In this document: positions 1 through 7,046 of the stretch, one piece after another | Layout: the number at the start of each line of letters is the position of its first letter | Position numbering within the stretch: the stretch's first letter is position 1 | Assembly (NCBI RefSeq): GCF_000425205.1 | Contig: NZ_AULI01000005.1 | Location: 1-64,000, forward strand | Source: Pontibacillus halophilus JSM 076056 = DSM 19796 | Lineage (GTDB): Bacteria > Bacillota > Bacilli > Bacillales > BH030062 | Length of the DNA stretch: 64,000 nt | Direction of reading: 5' to 3' | Translations under genes and position numbers: made by a program | Notes under the pieces: model-generated | The model's input: only the letters and a program-made list of their open reading frames with translations | What the model was told of the DNA's origin: nothing | Databases searched by the model: none

Positions 1-140
1 GTCCACTCACCGCACGACTTACATTTATGACTCTTCTTTGGAACCTCCACATAAAGATGAAAATCTCCACCGATTTCTTCACTTTTCTTGATAATTACAC
101 TTTGTAGTCCTGGTATCGGGATGTTAGAATACACGTACAC
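1..140 (-). CDS. ISL3-family transposase, N-terminal fragment (cut by window edge)
   Basis: Reading leftward from a GTG at 140, behind AAAGGAG with a 5-nt gap, gives about 46 codons without a stop up to the window edge. The peptide runs from MYVYSNIPIPGLQ through VIIKKSEE and HLYVEV to KCKSCGEWT. The pattern of a short IPIPG start, two beta-strand-like segments and a CxxC zinc-finger half is what I recall at the N-terminus of ISL3 transposases, which carry a zinc ribbon before the DDE domain. The catalytic part is outside the window, so intactness cannot be judged. A second in-frame GTG at 134 is an alternative start. Confidence 0.7.
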   Translation of the reverse strand, partial: MYVYSNIPIPGLQSVIIKKSEEIGGDFHLYVEVPKKSHKCKSCGEW

Positions 141-250
141 GCAACTCCTTTACTGATTTGTTTCTCGTCAATTCAAGTGTAGTAAAGATTGGAGCTTGCG
201 TGTTTTTTTATGCCAAATTTTCTACGTACCCCAACAAATATTTTAGAGCC
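1..250 (-). mobile_element. End of an ISL3-family insertion sequence (partial, runs off the window)
   Basis: The reverse strand read from 250 begins GGCTCTAAAATATTTG followed by TTGGGGTA. This resembles the GG-starting terminal inverted repeats that I remember for ISL3-family elements. About 110 bp further in, a transposase reading frame starts and runs off the left edge. The boundary at 250/251 is inferred from one end only because the other inverted repeat is outside the window. ISL3 elements usually duplicate 8 bp of target; 251-258 (TAAATAAA) would be that copy, lying in the A/T-rich flank of the typA terminator. Confidence 0.6.
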
Positions 251-251
251 T

Positions 252-285
252 AAATAAAAAGCCGCTACTTAGGAGTAGCGGCTTT
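252..285 (-). terminator. Intrinsic terminator of typA
   Basis: A perfect 12-bp stem (258-269 with 274-285, core GCCGCTACT) with a TAGG loop, followed on the minus strand by a T-rich tract. It lies 9 bp past the typA stop codon. The IS end at 250 abuts its U-tract. Confidence 0.9.
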
Positions 286-294
286 ATTTATGCC

Positions 295-2118
295 TTATTT
301 TTTCTTTTTAGCAGCTTTCTCACGTTCGTTCTTGTTCAAGACTTTCTTACGAAGACGGATGGATTCAGGAGTTACCTCGCAGTACTCATCATCATCCAAG
401 TATTGAAGAGCCTCTTCAAGTGTTAACTTACGTGTCGCTTTAATCGTGTTCGTTTGGTCTTTGTTTGCGGAACGAACGTTTGTTAAGTGTTTCTCTTTCG
501 TGATGTTTACAGTCAAGTCATTGTCACGGTTGTGCTCTCCGACAATCATACCTGCGTAAACTTCTGTCGTTGGTTCAACGAAGATTGTACCACGGTCTTC
601 TAGCCCCATGATGCCGTAAGTCGTCGCTTTACCGTTCTCAAGGGCAACAAGTACACCTTGTTGACGTCCACCAACTGTTCCTGGTAGGACAGGTCCGAAG
701 TCTTCAAATGTGTGGTTTAGAATTCCGTAACCACGTGTTTGAGACATGAACTCGGTAGGGTAACCAATTAAGCCACGAGATGGAGCACGGAAGATAATAC
801 GTACTTGTCCGTTCCCTTGGTTAATCATATCAAGCATTTCACCTTTACGGTTACCCATTGATTCCATGACAGCACCTGTGTAATCTTCTGGAACATCAAT
901 TTGAACACGTTCCATCGGCTCGGACATGACACCGTCAACTTCTTTATAGATAACTTGTGGCTTCGACAACTGTAGCTCATAGCCTTCACGACGCATGTTC
1001 TCGATAAGGATGGATAGGTGAAGCTCACCACGACCACTTACCTTCCAAGCATCAGGAGATTCAGTTGGTTCAACACGAAGACTTACGTCTGTTTCAAGCT
1101 GAGTGAGTAGACGTTCTTCAATTTTACGTGCTGTTACATAGTCCCCTTCTTTACCTGCAAATGGACTGTTGTTCGTTAGGAACGTCATTTGTAGTGTAGG
1201 TTCATCAATACGAGGAATTGGTAACGCCTCTTGATGGTCTTGTGGAGTAACCGTTTCCCCTACGTTAATGTCTTCCATACCTGCTACGGCAACAATGTCG
1301 CCAGATTTCGCTTCGTTAATTTCCACGCGCTTAAGGCCGATGAAACCGAACAATTTAGATACGCGGAAGTTAGAAATCGAACCGTCCTTCTTCATAAGGG
1401 ACACTTGCTGACCAACTTTGATACTACCGCGGAACACACGTCCAATTCCGATACGTCCTAAGAATTCGTTATAGTCGAGGAGGGTGATTTGGAATTGTAA
1501 CGGTTCTTCAGCAGTATCTGCAGGAGCCGGAATGTTATCCATAATTGTTTCAAAGATTGGGTTCATTGTTTCTTTTTGTTCTTCTGGCTCGTGACCAGAT
1601 GTACCCATAAGAGCAGAAGCATAGACTACAGGGAATTCAAGTTGGTCTTCATCTGCACCCAATTCGATAAATAGGTCTAGTACTTCGTCGATCACTTCTT
1701 CAGGGCGGGCATTCGGACGGTCAATCTTGTTTAATACAACTACAGGCGTTAGCTTCTGCTCAAGTGCCTTCTTAAGCACGAAACGAGTCTGAGGCATACA
1801 ACCTTCGTAAGCATCAACAACGAGAAGAACACCGTCTACCATTTTCATAATACGTTCTACTTCGCCACCAAAGTCAGCGTGACCAGGTGTATCAAGAATG
1901 TTAATATGTGTATCATTATATTTAATCGCCGTGTTCTTCGCTAAAATCGTAATTCCACGCTCTTTTTCAAGGTCGTTGGAATCCATTGCGCGGTCATCAA
2001 CATGCTCGTTATCACGGAATGTTCCGGAGTGGTGAAGCATTTGGTCAACCAACGTCGTTTTACCGTGGTCAACGTGAGCGATGATCGCAATGTTGCGTAA
2101 ATCTTGTCTTAAATTCAT
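295..2118 (-). CDS. typA: GTPase TypA/BipA, ribosome-associated
   Basis: 607-residue translational GTPase of the TypA/BipA family, close to the usual length of about 610. Near the N-terminus the GTPase motifs appear in order: AHVDHGKTT (P-loop), RGITI (switch I), DTPGH (G3) and NKID (G4). The elongation-factor-like domains II, III and V and the TypA C-terminal domain follow, including the segment GRGELHLSIL. The family binds ribosomes and aids 50S assembly and growth under stress or cold. The start is placed at ATG 2118 (MNLRQDLRNIAII) behind GGAGAG; the 39 upstream in-frame codons look non-coding. It is a single-gene unit with its own extended -10 promoter and terminator. In B. subtilis typA sits between ylaF and ylaH; here it lies outside yktB next to an IS end. 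Confidence 0.97.
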   Translation of the reverse strand: MNLRQDLRNIAIIAHVDHGKTTLVDQMLHHSGTFRDNEHVDDRAMDSNDLEKERGITILAKNTAIKYNDTHINILDTPGHADFGGEVERIMKMVDGVLLVVDAYEGCMPQTRFVLKKALEQKLTPVVVLNKIDRPNARPEEVIDEVLDLFIELGADEDQLEFPVVYASALMGTSGHEPEEQKETMNPIFETIMDNIPAPADTAEEPLQFQITLLDYNEFLGRIGIGRVFRGSIKVGQQVSLMKKDGSISNFRVSKLFGFIGLKRVEINEAKSGDIVAVAGMEDINVGETVTPQDHQEALPIPRIDEPTLQMTFLTNNSPFAGKEGDYVTARKIEERLLTQLETDVSLRVEPTESPDAWKVSGRGELHLSILIENMRREGYELQLSKPQVIYKEVDGVMSEPMERVQIDVPEDYTGAVMESMGNRKGEMLDMINQGNGQVRIIFRAPSRGLIGYPTEFMSQTRGYGILNHTFEDFGPVLPGTVGGRQQGVLVALENGKATTYGIMGLEDRGTIFVEPTTEVYAGMIVGEHNRDNDLTVNITKEKHLTNVRSANKDQTNTIKATRKLTLEEALQYLDDDEYCEVTPESIRLRKKVLNKNEREKAAKKKK

Positions 2119-2170
2119 GGATATATACTCTCCTCTATGATTCAGTTCACGTTCTGTTATGAACTTGCTT

Positions 2171-2179
2171 ATTATAACA
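2171..2179 (-). promoter_or_regulatory. Extended -10 promoter of typA
   Basis: The minus strand carries TGTTATAAT (TGn plus perfect TATAAT) about 50 bp upstream of the typA start. There is no convincing -35 at 16-17 bp, which is typical of extended -10 sigma-A promoters. Confidence 0.6.
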
Positions 2180-2263
2180 CATTTTAAAGGTTGAAACGTG
2201 TTTATGCCTATTACACAGTAACAATTTACAACCATTTAATCAAATAAATCCCGAAAGAAAGAG

Positions 2264-2291
2264 AAAACCTTACCGTTGGCGGTAAGGTTTT
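2264..2291 (-). terminator. Terminator of yktB
   Basis: An 11-bp perfect stem AAAACCTTACC / GGTAAGGTTTT with a 6-nt loop, 9 bp past the yktB stop. The minus-strand 3' side is T-rich. Confidence 0.85.
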
Positions 2292-2300
2292 ACTAAATTT

Positions 2301-2936
2301 TTACTGGATTTCTTTGGTGCGTTCGTACAGTGTATTAAGCTCTTTAAGCACGTTCTCAGCATAAGTGAGAAAGGCTTCCCCATCTTGCAATACAGGGTCA
2401 TTTCGATCAATCGTCACCCCGCATAACAGTTCTGCTTTCTTAACCGTTTCAAGTCGGTCTAGTAGTGCCATCATGGATTCATCCGAAAGTGTATCGTTTG
2501 AGATGACGTCTGGTTTCGTATGGTCTTTAGACCAGACAAAGCCTTCTGGGAGAGAGGAACGAATATCATCTATCTGAGATTTTAACACTCTGGCATAGGA
2601 GTCTTTAATCGGGCTTTCGTAAATCACAGCGAACCAGATAAATACATGGGACTCCCACAACCCAATCTGAAAGTGCGGCAGCTTCTTATAGCCGCGCTTA
2701 CTGCTTGCAAGCGATGCCCAGGTGTCATTTGGAGGGTTCGTCGTTCGTCGTGCGTGTTTCGCCACATGGACGAACATTTCATCTCCGGTCATTGCGCTTA
2801 CTGTTGGGGCAAGGTCGGTCGCAATGGATTCTAATTTCGGTGAAAGTGTGGAGCGTAACGCTTCCATGCGATCTTCTAGCCCATCTATATGGAAAATATT
2901 AAAATCTTCTTGTGTGAAGCCCTTAAAGTCACTCAT
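2301..2936 (-). CDS. yktB: YktB, DUF1054 family (UPF0637) protein
   Basis: A 211-residue soluble protein starting MSDFKGFTQEDFNIF, recognised as the DUF1054/UPF0637 family that includes B. subtilis YktB. I know of no established biochemical role. Conserved-looking features are the LEDRMEALR segment near residue 20, and GDEMFVHVAKHARRT followed by PPNDTW around residues 50-75. No signal peptide or membrane segment is visible. ATG 2936 is preferred because AAAGGGG lies about 10 nt before it and the upstream in-frame residues are not family-like. It is divergent from ykzI with a 190-bp gap, and suhB follows ykzI as in B. subtilis. Confidence 0.9.
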   Translation of the reverse strand: MSDFKGFTQEDFNIFHIDGLEDRMEALRSTLSPKLESIATDLAPTVSAMTGDEMFVHVAKHARRTTNPPNDTWASLASSKRGYKKLPHFQIGLWESHVFIWFAVIYESPIKDSYARVLKSQIDDIRSSLPEGFVWSKDHTKPDVISNDTLSDESMMALLDRLETVKKAELLCGVTIDRNDPVLQDGEAFLTYAENVLKELNTLYERTKEIQ

Positions 2937-3127
2937 TGTAAGTAAACCCCTTTGTCGAATAGTACTATAATATGACAATTAGTTTATCATAACGAATCGA
3001 GATTCAAAAATGTTATGAAGTTTCATGACGAAAGAAATGGGTTAAATAAAAGTAGTAAAACGTTTGTCAGTTCATGGTTTTGCGACATATACATGATTAA
3101 AAGAGCAAGTAAAAGGGAGTGAGGAAC

Positions 3128-3316
3128 TTGAGACGACTCGTAGATACGATGAAAGAGAGAGAAGCTTCTGAGAAACTTCCTGTTGTTGAAATGGAGATTG
3201 ATTATGAGTTGATGAATTTGCATGAAGCACTCCAACAAGGAGACGACGAACAAATTAATCTTGCAAAGTCGCGACTAAAGAAATTAAGACGGGAATGGAT
3301 TCACTTACGTGCATAA
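3128..3316 (+). CDS. ykzI: Small YkzI-like protein
   Basis: A 62-codon ORF rich in charged residues, including the segment EKLPVVEMEIDYELMNLHEA and ending LKKLRREWIHL. It looks helical and soluble with no membrane segment. Its place between yktB and suhB and its length match B. subtilis YkzI, so the symbol rests mainly on synteny. TTG 3128 is preferred over GTG 3119 because the ribosome binding site GGGAG sits 9 nt before the TTG and directly abuts the GTG. A terminator follows 23 bp past the stop. Function unknown. Confidence 0.7.
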   Translation: MRRLVDTMKEREASEKLPVVEMEIDYELMNLHEALQQGDDEQINLAKSRLKKLRREWIHLRA

Positions 3317-3339
3317 CGACTGTTATGACAAACTCCTGT

Positions 3340-3366
3340 GAGCGAGTGTATACTCGTTCTTTTTTG
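3340..3366 (+). terminator. Terminator after ykzI
   Basis: An 8-bp stem GAGCGAGT / ACTCGTTC (one G-U) with GTAT loop followed by seven T. Confidence 0.85.
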
Positions 3367-3471
3367 TGAATGTGAGATGAAACGGACCCTGCTAGTTAAC
3401 AATAGATGAAGGGAACGGAAACTTTTGTTAGGATATAGAGGGAACTTATCATAGGAGGAGTCCGGTATTCA

Positions 3472-4284
3472 ATGAGACAAGCTGACCGTCAAGCATTATA
3501 TGATCAAGCGAAGCAATGGGTGTTAGAAGCCGGTGAGGCGATTCGAACGTCCATTCATAAACCATTAAGAATAGAAACGAAATCAAGCCCGAATGACCTT
3601 GTTACGGAAATGGACGAGCAAACAGAACGGTTCTTCGCTCAACATATTCATGAGACCTATCCTGAACATAAGGTGTTGGGAGAAGAAGGCTTGGGGGATG
3701 AATTAGACGACCTAACAGGAACTGTATGGATTGTCGATCCAATTGATGGAACGATGAATTTCGTCCATCAAAAACAAAACTTTGCCATATCCGTTGGTAT
3801 TTATCAGGACGGCGTTGGTGAGATTGGGTTTATTTACGATGTAATGGCTGATGTTCTCTTCCATGCGAAACGGGGAGAGGGAGCCTATAAGAACGATCAA
3901 CCTCTTCCGAATTTGGATGAGCGGGATGTTCAATTAGAGGCAGCATTAATTGGCTTGAACAACTTCTGGACGACAGAAAACCCACGTGTCGAAACGAAAG
4001 GGATTCACGCCCTTGTTCGTAAGGCTAGAGGAACTCGTTCCTACGGGTCTGCTGCTTTAGAATTTGCTTACTTAGCAGAGGGAATTATGGATGGATATGT
4101 CACAATGAAGCTCGCTCCATGGGATATAGCAGCTGGAATGATTCTTCTTAGTGAAGTAGGAGGAATCACAACTAGGGCTGATGGTAGAACGGTCAACCTA
4201 CTTCAGAACAATTCTATCATTGCAGCGCACCCAAATATTCATGAAGAGCTGTATCGAGACTATATCATCTTGAAGAACACATAA
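3472..4284 (+). CDS. suhB: Inositol-1-monophosphatase family protein (SuhB-like)
   Basis: A 270-residue member of the Mg2+/Li+-dependent phosphatase family (IMPase/FIG fold). The metal-binding signature VDPIDGTMNF is at residues 88-97 (Asp89 and Asp92), with the upstream glutamate in GEEG at residue 71 and the C-terminal WDIAAG motif. Members hydrolyse inositol monophosphate, fructose-1,6-bisphosphate or related sugar phosphates; which substrate is used here cannot be told. In B. subtilis this gene is yktC/suhB next to yktB, as here. A GGAGGAG ribosome binding site lies about 11 nt before the ATG. Monocistronic: a 15-bp bidirectional terminator follows, shared with convergent ylaF. Confidence 0.93.
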   Translation: MRQADRQALYDQAKQWVLEAGEAIRTSIHKPLRIETKSSPNDLVTEMDEQTERFFAQHIHETYPEHKVLGEEGLGDELDDLTGTVWIVDPIDGTMNFVHQKQNFAISVGIYQDGVGEIGFIYDVMADVLFHAKRGEGAYKNDQPLPNLDERDVQLEAALIGLNNFWTTENPRVETKGIHALVRKARGTRSYGSAALEFAYLAEGIMDGYVTMKLAPWDIAAGMILLSEVGGITTRADGRTVNLLQNNSIIAAHPNIHEELYRDYIILKNT

Positions 4285-4320
4285 GATTTTAGAACATACA
4301 GAAATATCGAATTTTAAATA

Positions 4321-4357
4321 GAAAGAGACCAAATCGAATTGATTTGGTCTCTTTCTT
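4321..4357. terminator. Bidirectional terminator between suhB and ylaF
   Basis: A perfect 15-bp stem (4321-4335 with 4341-4355), loop GAATT. It carries CTTTC and TTATT on the plus strand and a T-rich tract on the minus strand, between convergent stop codons. Confidence 0.9.
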
Positions 4358-4358
4358 A

Positions 4359-4547
4359 TTATGCTTCTGCAACTCTTCGTTTTCTCTTTACTGTAAATCC
4401 AAACCCCATAACAGCAAAACCTAACAATAGGAAGAATGCTGTAAGAAGATAGTTTCGATAGCCAATGGCAACTCCAGTTAAGAAAAAGCATCCGACTGCT
4501 AGTAAAGCAAGTAGCAGCATTTGCACATCTAACCGTTTCATGTTCAT
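4359..4547 (-). CDS. ylaF: YlaF, small DUF5325 membrane protein
   Basis: A 62-residue protein with two hydrophobic helices (about residues 8-28 and 33-50) and a basic tail KRKRR. This is the size and architecture of the YlaF/DUF5325 family of Bacillus; no function is known. AAGGGATGGG lies immediately upstream of two possible starts (ATG 4547 and ATG 4541). Divergent from ylaH 119 bp away and convergent with suhB. In B. subtilis typA lies between ylaF and ylaH; here it does not. Confidence 0.8.
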   Translation of the reverse strand: MNMKRLDVQMLLLALLAVGCFFLTGVAIGYRNYLLTAFFLLLGFAVMGFGFTVKRKRRVAEA

Positions 4548-4666
4548 CCCATCCCTTCATGCTATTCTCCATTTTACTAAAAGTCTTAACATTTGAAAAT
4601 GTTTCATTGTTTAAGGGTGTAACATTTAGTATGATGAAGAAAATGGAATCTATGGGGGGCACCGAT

Positions 4667-5044
4667 ATGACAGAATCCATTCAAATTTCAGCTGAAGAGC
4701 TACCGCCTATTGCAGGGTGGATTTTCTCTATGTTGGGTGGGGAGTTTGATTTAAATAATGCCAGTGACATGAGTGCGGTATGGAGTGGGGTATTCCTACT
4801 TTATGGGGTCATATTAGCATTGGCCATTCTGACCTATAAACTAGGATTTGCACGCAAGCTTCCTGTGCTGAAGTCTGCGGTTGTATATGGGGTATTAGCA
4901 GTTGGTTGTACAATATTAACCGTACCACTTGGTTTATTTCTACCAATAGCAGAAGCTTTAGTTGTCTCTTCTTTCATCTTGGGTGTATATCGCTATCGAC
5001 TTCATAAAGAAAGAAGTAGCCGAGCTGACGCATCTTCTTCTTAA
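4667..5044 (+). CDS. ylaH: YlaH-like membrane protein
   Basis: A 125-residue membrane protein. After an amphipathic start (MTESIQISAEELPP) it has three hydrophobic segments (about residues 42-62, 70-90 and 93-107 in this frame) and a short basic/serine tail. It matches the YlaH family by length, start and position next to ylaI; function unknown. ATG 4667 is chosen because a run of six G lies 7 nt before it, while the upstream in-frame ATGs lack a ribosome binding site. Confidence 0.8.
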   Translation: MTESIQISAEELPPIAGWIFSMLGGEFDLNNASDMSAVWSGVFLLYGVILALAILTYKLGFARKLPVLKSAVVYGVLAVGCTILTVPLGLFLPIAEALVVSSFILGVYRYRLHKERSSRADASSS

Positions 5045-5047
5045 TAA

Positions 5048-5080
5048 AAAGGCTGTCCAAATGATGATTGGACAGCCTTT
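5048..5080. terminator. Bidirectional terminator between ylaH and ylaI
   Basis: A perfect 13-bp stem AAAGGCTGTCCAA / TTGGACAGCCTTT with a 7-nt loop between convergent genes. Confidence 0.88.
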
Positions 5081-5089
5081 CTGTATTAG

Positions 5090-5293
5090 TTAAGGTAGGT
5101 GTTTTTCTTTTTTTCGTTCTCTATTAAATCTAAATTTCCCGGTTGCAACACGGGCGTTAGTTTTGTCGGTGATTCGTTCATGACAGCCTTGACAAATAAA
5201 CGTATGAGTTCTACGGTTCCTCATTCGTTTGGCTTGCAAAGAGTAACTGTCAATTTGCTGGACATCATCGCATAATACACATTTCACGCGCAT
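5090..5293 (-). CDS. ylaI: YlaI, DUF2197 zinc-ribbon-like protein
   Basis: A 67-residue basic protein with two CxxC pairs (CVLC at residue 5, CQGC at about residue 35), the pattern of a small zinc ribbon. The IDS followed by a basic stretch (KRMRNRR) is typical of the YlaI/DUF2197 family. Nucleic-acid or protein binding is plausible from the charge and fold, but no function is established. Its position next to ylaH matches B. subtilis. Convergent with ylaH through a shared terminator. Confidence 0.85.
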   Translation of the reverse strand: MRVKCVLCDDVQQIDSYSLQAKRMRNRRTHTFICQGCHERITDKTNARVATGKFRFNRERKKEKHLP

Positions 5294-5414
5294 TGTTTCA
5301 CCTCAAATCTCTCTCTTTGCTTTCTAATTATAGCATGAACGAGCATAGAATTGTAAAATAAACATGTATGATTGGATTTTTTTCCATGTGAATAAGGGGA
5401 AAGGAAGTGGGGAC

Positions 5415-5870
5415 GTGGTTAATCAAGTTGAAAAGGTCCTATCTAAACCTCAAATGGAGTTGCTGCAGCAAGAAAATCCGATGATCTTGGCGACGGTAGA
5501 TCATGAGACTGGTGGCCCGATGGTCAATGCAATCTCCTGGATTTATGCACCAAAGCCTGATTGCCTTCAATTCGCCGTGCACGAACGATCTAAAATTGTA
5601 AGAAACATCAAAGAGAACAAAGAAGTCACATTTACATGGATGGGGCTTGATACAATGTACTCGATTACGGGCACTGTCGTTGGTGAACCGCTGCTTATTG
5701 AAGGAACAGGTCTACCGCTCGCTCGATTTCGCGTAGTGATTAGGGAAGTGAGAGACATTATGTATTATGGGAGTCGCCTCGTAACTAAGCCTACTATCGA
5801 GAAAACATATGATGTTCATGCAGCATCGAAGTTAGATTCAGCTGTTCTCCACTCTTTAAAGACTTTGTAA
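5415..5870 (+). CDS. Pyridoxamine 5'-phosphate oxidase family (flavin split-barrel) protein
   Basis: A 151-residue protein. The core MILATVDHETGGPMVNAISW, the strand LQFAVHERSKIVRNIKEN and the later VTFTWMG are characteristic of PNPOx-like FMN-binding split barrels. Members act as flavin or heme oxidoreductases or are uncharacterised. It is too short and divergent to be PdxH proper, so no substrate is assigned. GTG 5415 is preferred because AAAGGAAGTGGGG lies just upstream; a GTG at 5388 and the ATG at 5364 lack this. It stands alone between ylaI and a small YtxH-like gene. Confidence 0.75.
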   Translation: MVNQVEKVLSKPQMELLQQENPMILATVDHETGGPMVNAISWIYAPKPDCLQFAVHERSKIVRNIKENKEVTFTWMGLDTMYSITGTVVGEPLLIEGTGLPLARFRVVIREVRDIMYYGSRLVTKPTIEKTYDVHAASKLDSAVLHSLKTL

Positions 5871-5975
5871 AAATGGTGTGTAGAGGCAGGATTGTCGTCA
5901 CCTTCATCGAAATCATAGTTTGAAACTTCCAAGTTCAGGGAAGTGGATAATTAGAACGTAGAAAGGGTGATGGTC

Positions 5976-6269
5976 ATGAAGAAGCGCTGGATTTATTCTA
6001 CTGTTGGTGCAGTAAGTGCAGGTGCGCTTGCTTATGCGTTAACAGATGACAATCGTAGAACGAAGCTTAAAGATGGTGCGAAAGCGGTTACACAAAAAGT
6101 GAAATCGTCCCGTTCCAACAACCATTTTCCTGTTGAGGAATCTGGTCTACCAGAACAACAAGACCTAGAGAATTCTAAAATGGTCGATGAAGGTTCGCAA
6201 TTTGGAGTACAATACTACAACCATGTTACCGATCAAGAAGCTGAAGAAATGACAAAGCATAACACCTAA
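5976..6269 (+). CDS. Small YtxH-like hypothetical protein
   Basis: A 97-residue protein with a basic start (MKKRW), one glycine/alanine-rich hydrophobic helix (about residues 5-23) and a hydrophilic, lysine-rich and then acidic tail. The helix followed by KLKDGAKAVTQKVKSS recalls the YtxH general-stress family, but the match is loose. Start ATG 5976 is 8 nt after GAAAGGG; in-frame GTG 5967 and ATG 5970 lie on the ribosome binding site itself. Terminated by a strong hairpin that overlaps the stop. A weak sigma-B-like promoter (5918-5943) precedes it. Confidence 0.6.
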   Translation: MKKRWIYSTVGAVSAGALAYALTDDNRRTKLKDGAKAVTQKVKSSRSNNHFPVEESGLPEQQDLENSKMVDEGSQFGVQYYNHVTDQEAEEMTKHNT

Positions 6270-6297
6270 ATCCTATTAAGGATTTAGGTGTTTTTTA
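6261..6297 (+). terminator. Intrinsic terminator overlapping the stop of the YtxH-like gene
   Basis: A perfect 14-bp stem (6261-6274 with 6279-6292), loop ATTA, then a T-run. The stop codon is inside the 5' arm. Confidence 0.9.
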
Positions 6298-6316
6298 TGC
6301 GTTTATATAAGGGGGG

Positions 6317-6925
6317 TTACTCTTTCCCGGATGTTTTTTCTTTCTGTCCTTTAGATTGGTTGTTCTCAATCTCTTCTAAATTTTGTTCGTTCTCACTATC
6401 TGTAGATTGTTTGTTTTGGTCAGGTTCTTTTGGTTGATTATTCTGATGCGGTATTGAAGATTCTGGCATGTAACGACCTACGATTCCGGCTAGTTCTTCG
6501 TTGAATCCTTTAACTGGGTGGCCTTGTCTTACCTTTTCGGCTATATGTCGAATCCGTTCACCTGCGTCAGCGTCAGCAACGACAATAGCGTTCTTGCCAT
6601 ACGGGTCTTCATAGAGAGCTTCGGCCACTTGGTATTTGATTGATCCTACACGTGAGCGGTCCAGGTCCTTGTCGACATCGATGGCGACTACGATGTAGTT
6701 ACCTGCCACGACAGACGTTGCCCCACTGACATTCGGCACTCTATCTGCGATTTTTGACAAATGTTGGGCTAATTCTCGATTCGATTTAGATGCTTGATTT
6801 TGAGGTTCAGAATTCTTTACCTCGACAATTTTTGGATTGCTTTCTTGCTGCGATAAACTTTCTTGTTGGTCATTTTGGCAAGCTGTTACGAGAAATAGAA
6901 AGCAAATCATTAGGAATAAGCGCAT
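6317..6925 (-). CDS. ylaJ: YlaJ, YhcN/YlaJ-family sporulation lipoprotein
   Basis: A 202-residue secreted lipoprotein. A lipobox LVTAC ends a hydrophobic leader at residue 16 (mature Cys16). The YhcN/YlaJ domain spans about residues 45-160, with VPNVSGATSVVAGNYIVVAI and DADAGERIRHIAEKVRQG. A Q/E/N-rich tail follows. In B. subtilis YlaJ and YhcN are made in the forespore (sigma-G) and affect spore outgrowth. GGAGGA lies upstream of the ATG. Divergent from phoH2/ylaK with 121 bp between starts. No clear sigma-G promoter was found by eye. Confidence 0.87.
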   Translation of the reverse strand: MRLFLMICFLFLVTACQNDQQESLSQQESNPKIVEVKNSEPQNQASKSNRELAQHLSKIADRVPNVSGATSVVAGNYIVVAIDVDKDLDRSRVGSIKYQVAEALYEDPYGKNAIVVADADAGERIRHIAEKVRQGHPVKGFNEELAGIVGRYMPESSIPHQNNQPKEPDQNKQSTDSENEQNLEEIENNQSKGQKEKTSGKE

Positions 6926-7046
6926 AGTTGTGTCCTCCTTTATTTACTTCTATTTTCCGAAATTCGTCTATCCTTATGCATGGACACATATAGTAATAGC
7001 AGAAGCCTTGGCCAAACAATGGACTATGACTCAGGGGGCGACATTG

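Noticed and set aside
4198-4680. 160-codon minus-strand ORF spanning suhB end, a terminator and ylaF
   Set aside because: Runs through a strong bidirectional terminator and overlaps three real genes; the translation is not protein-like.
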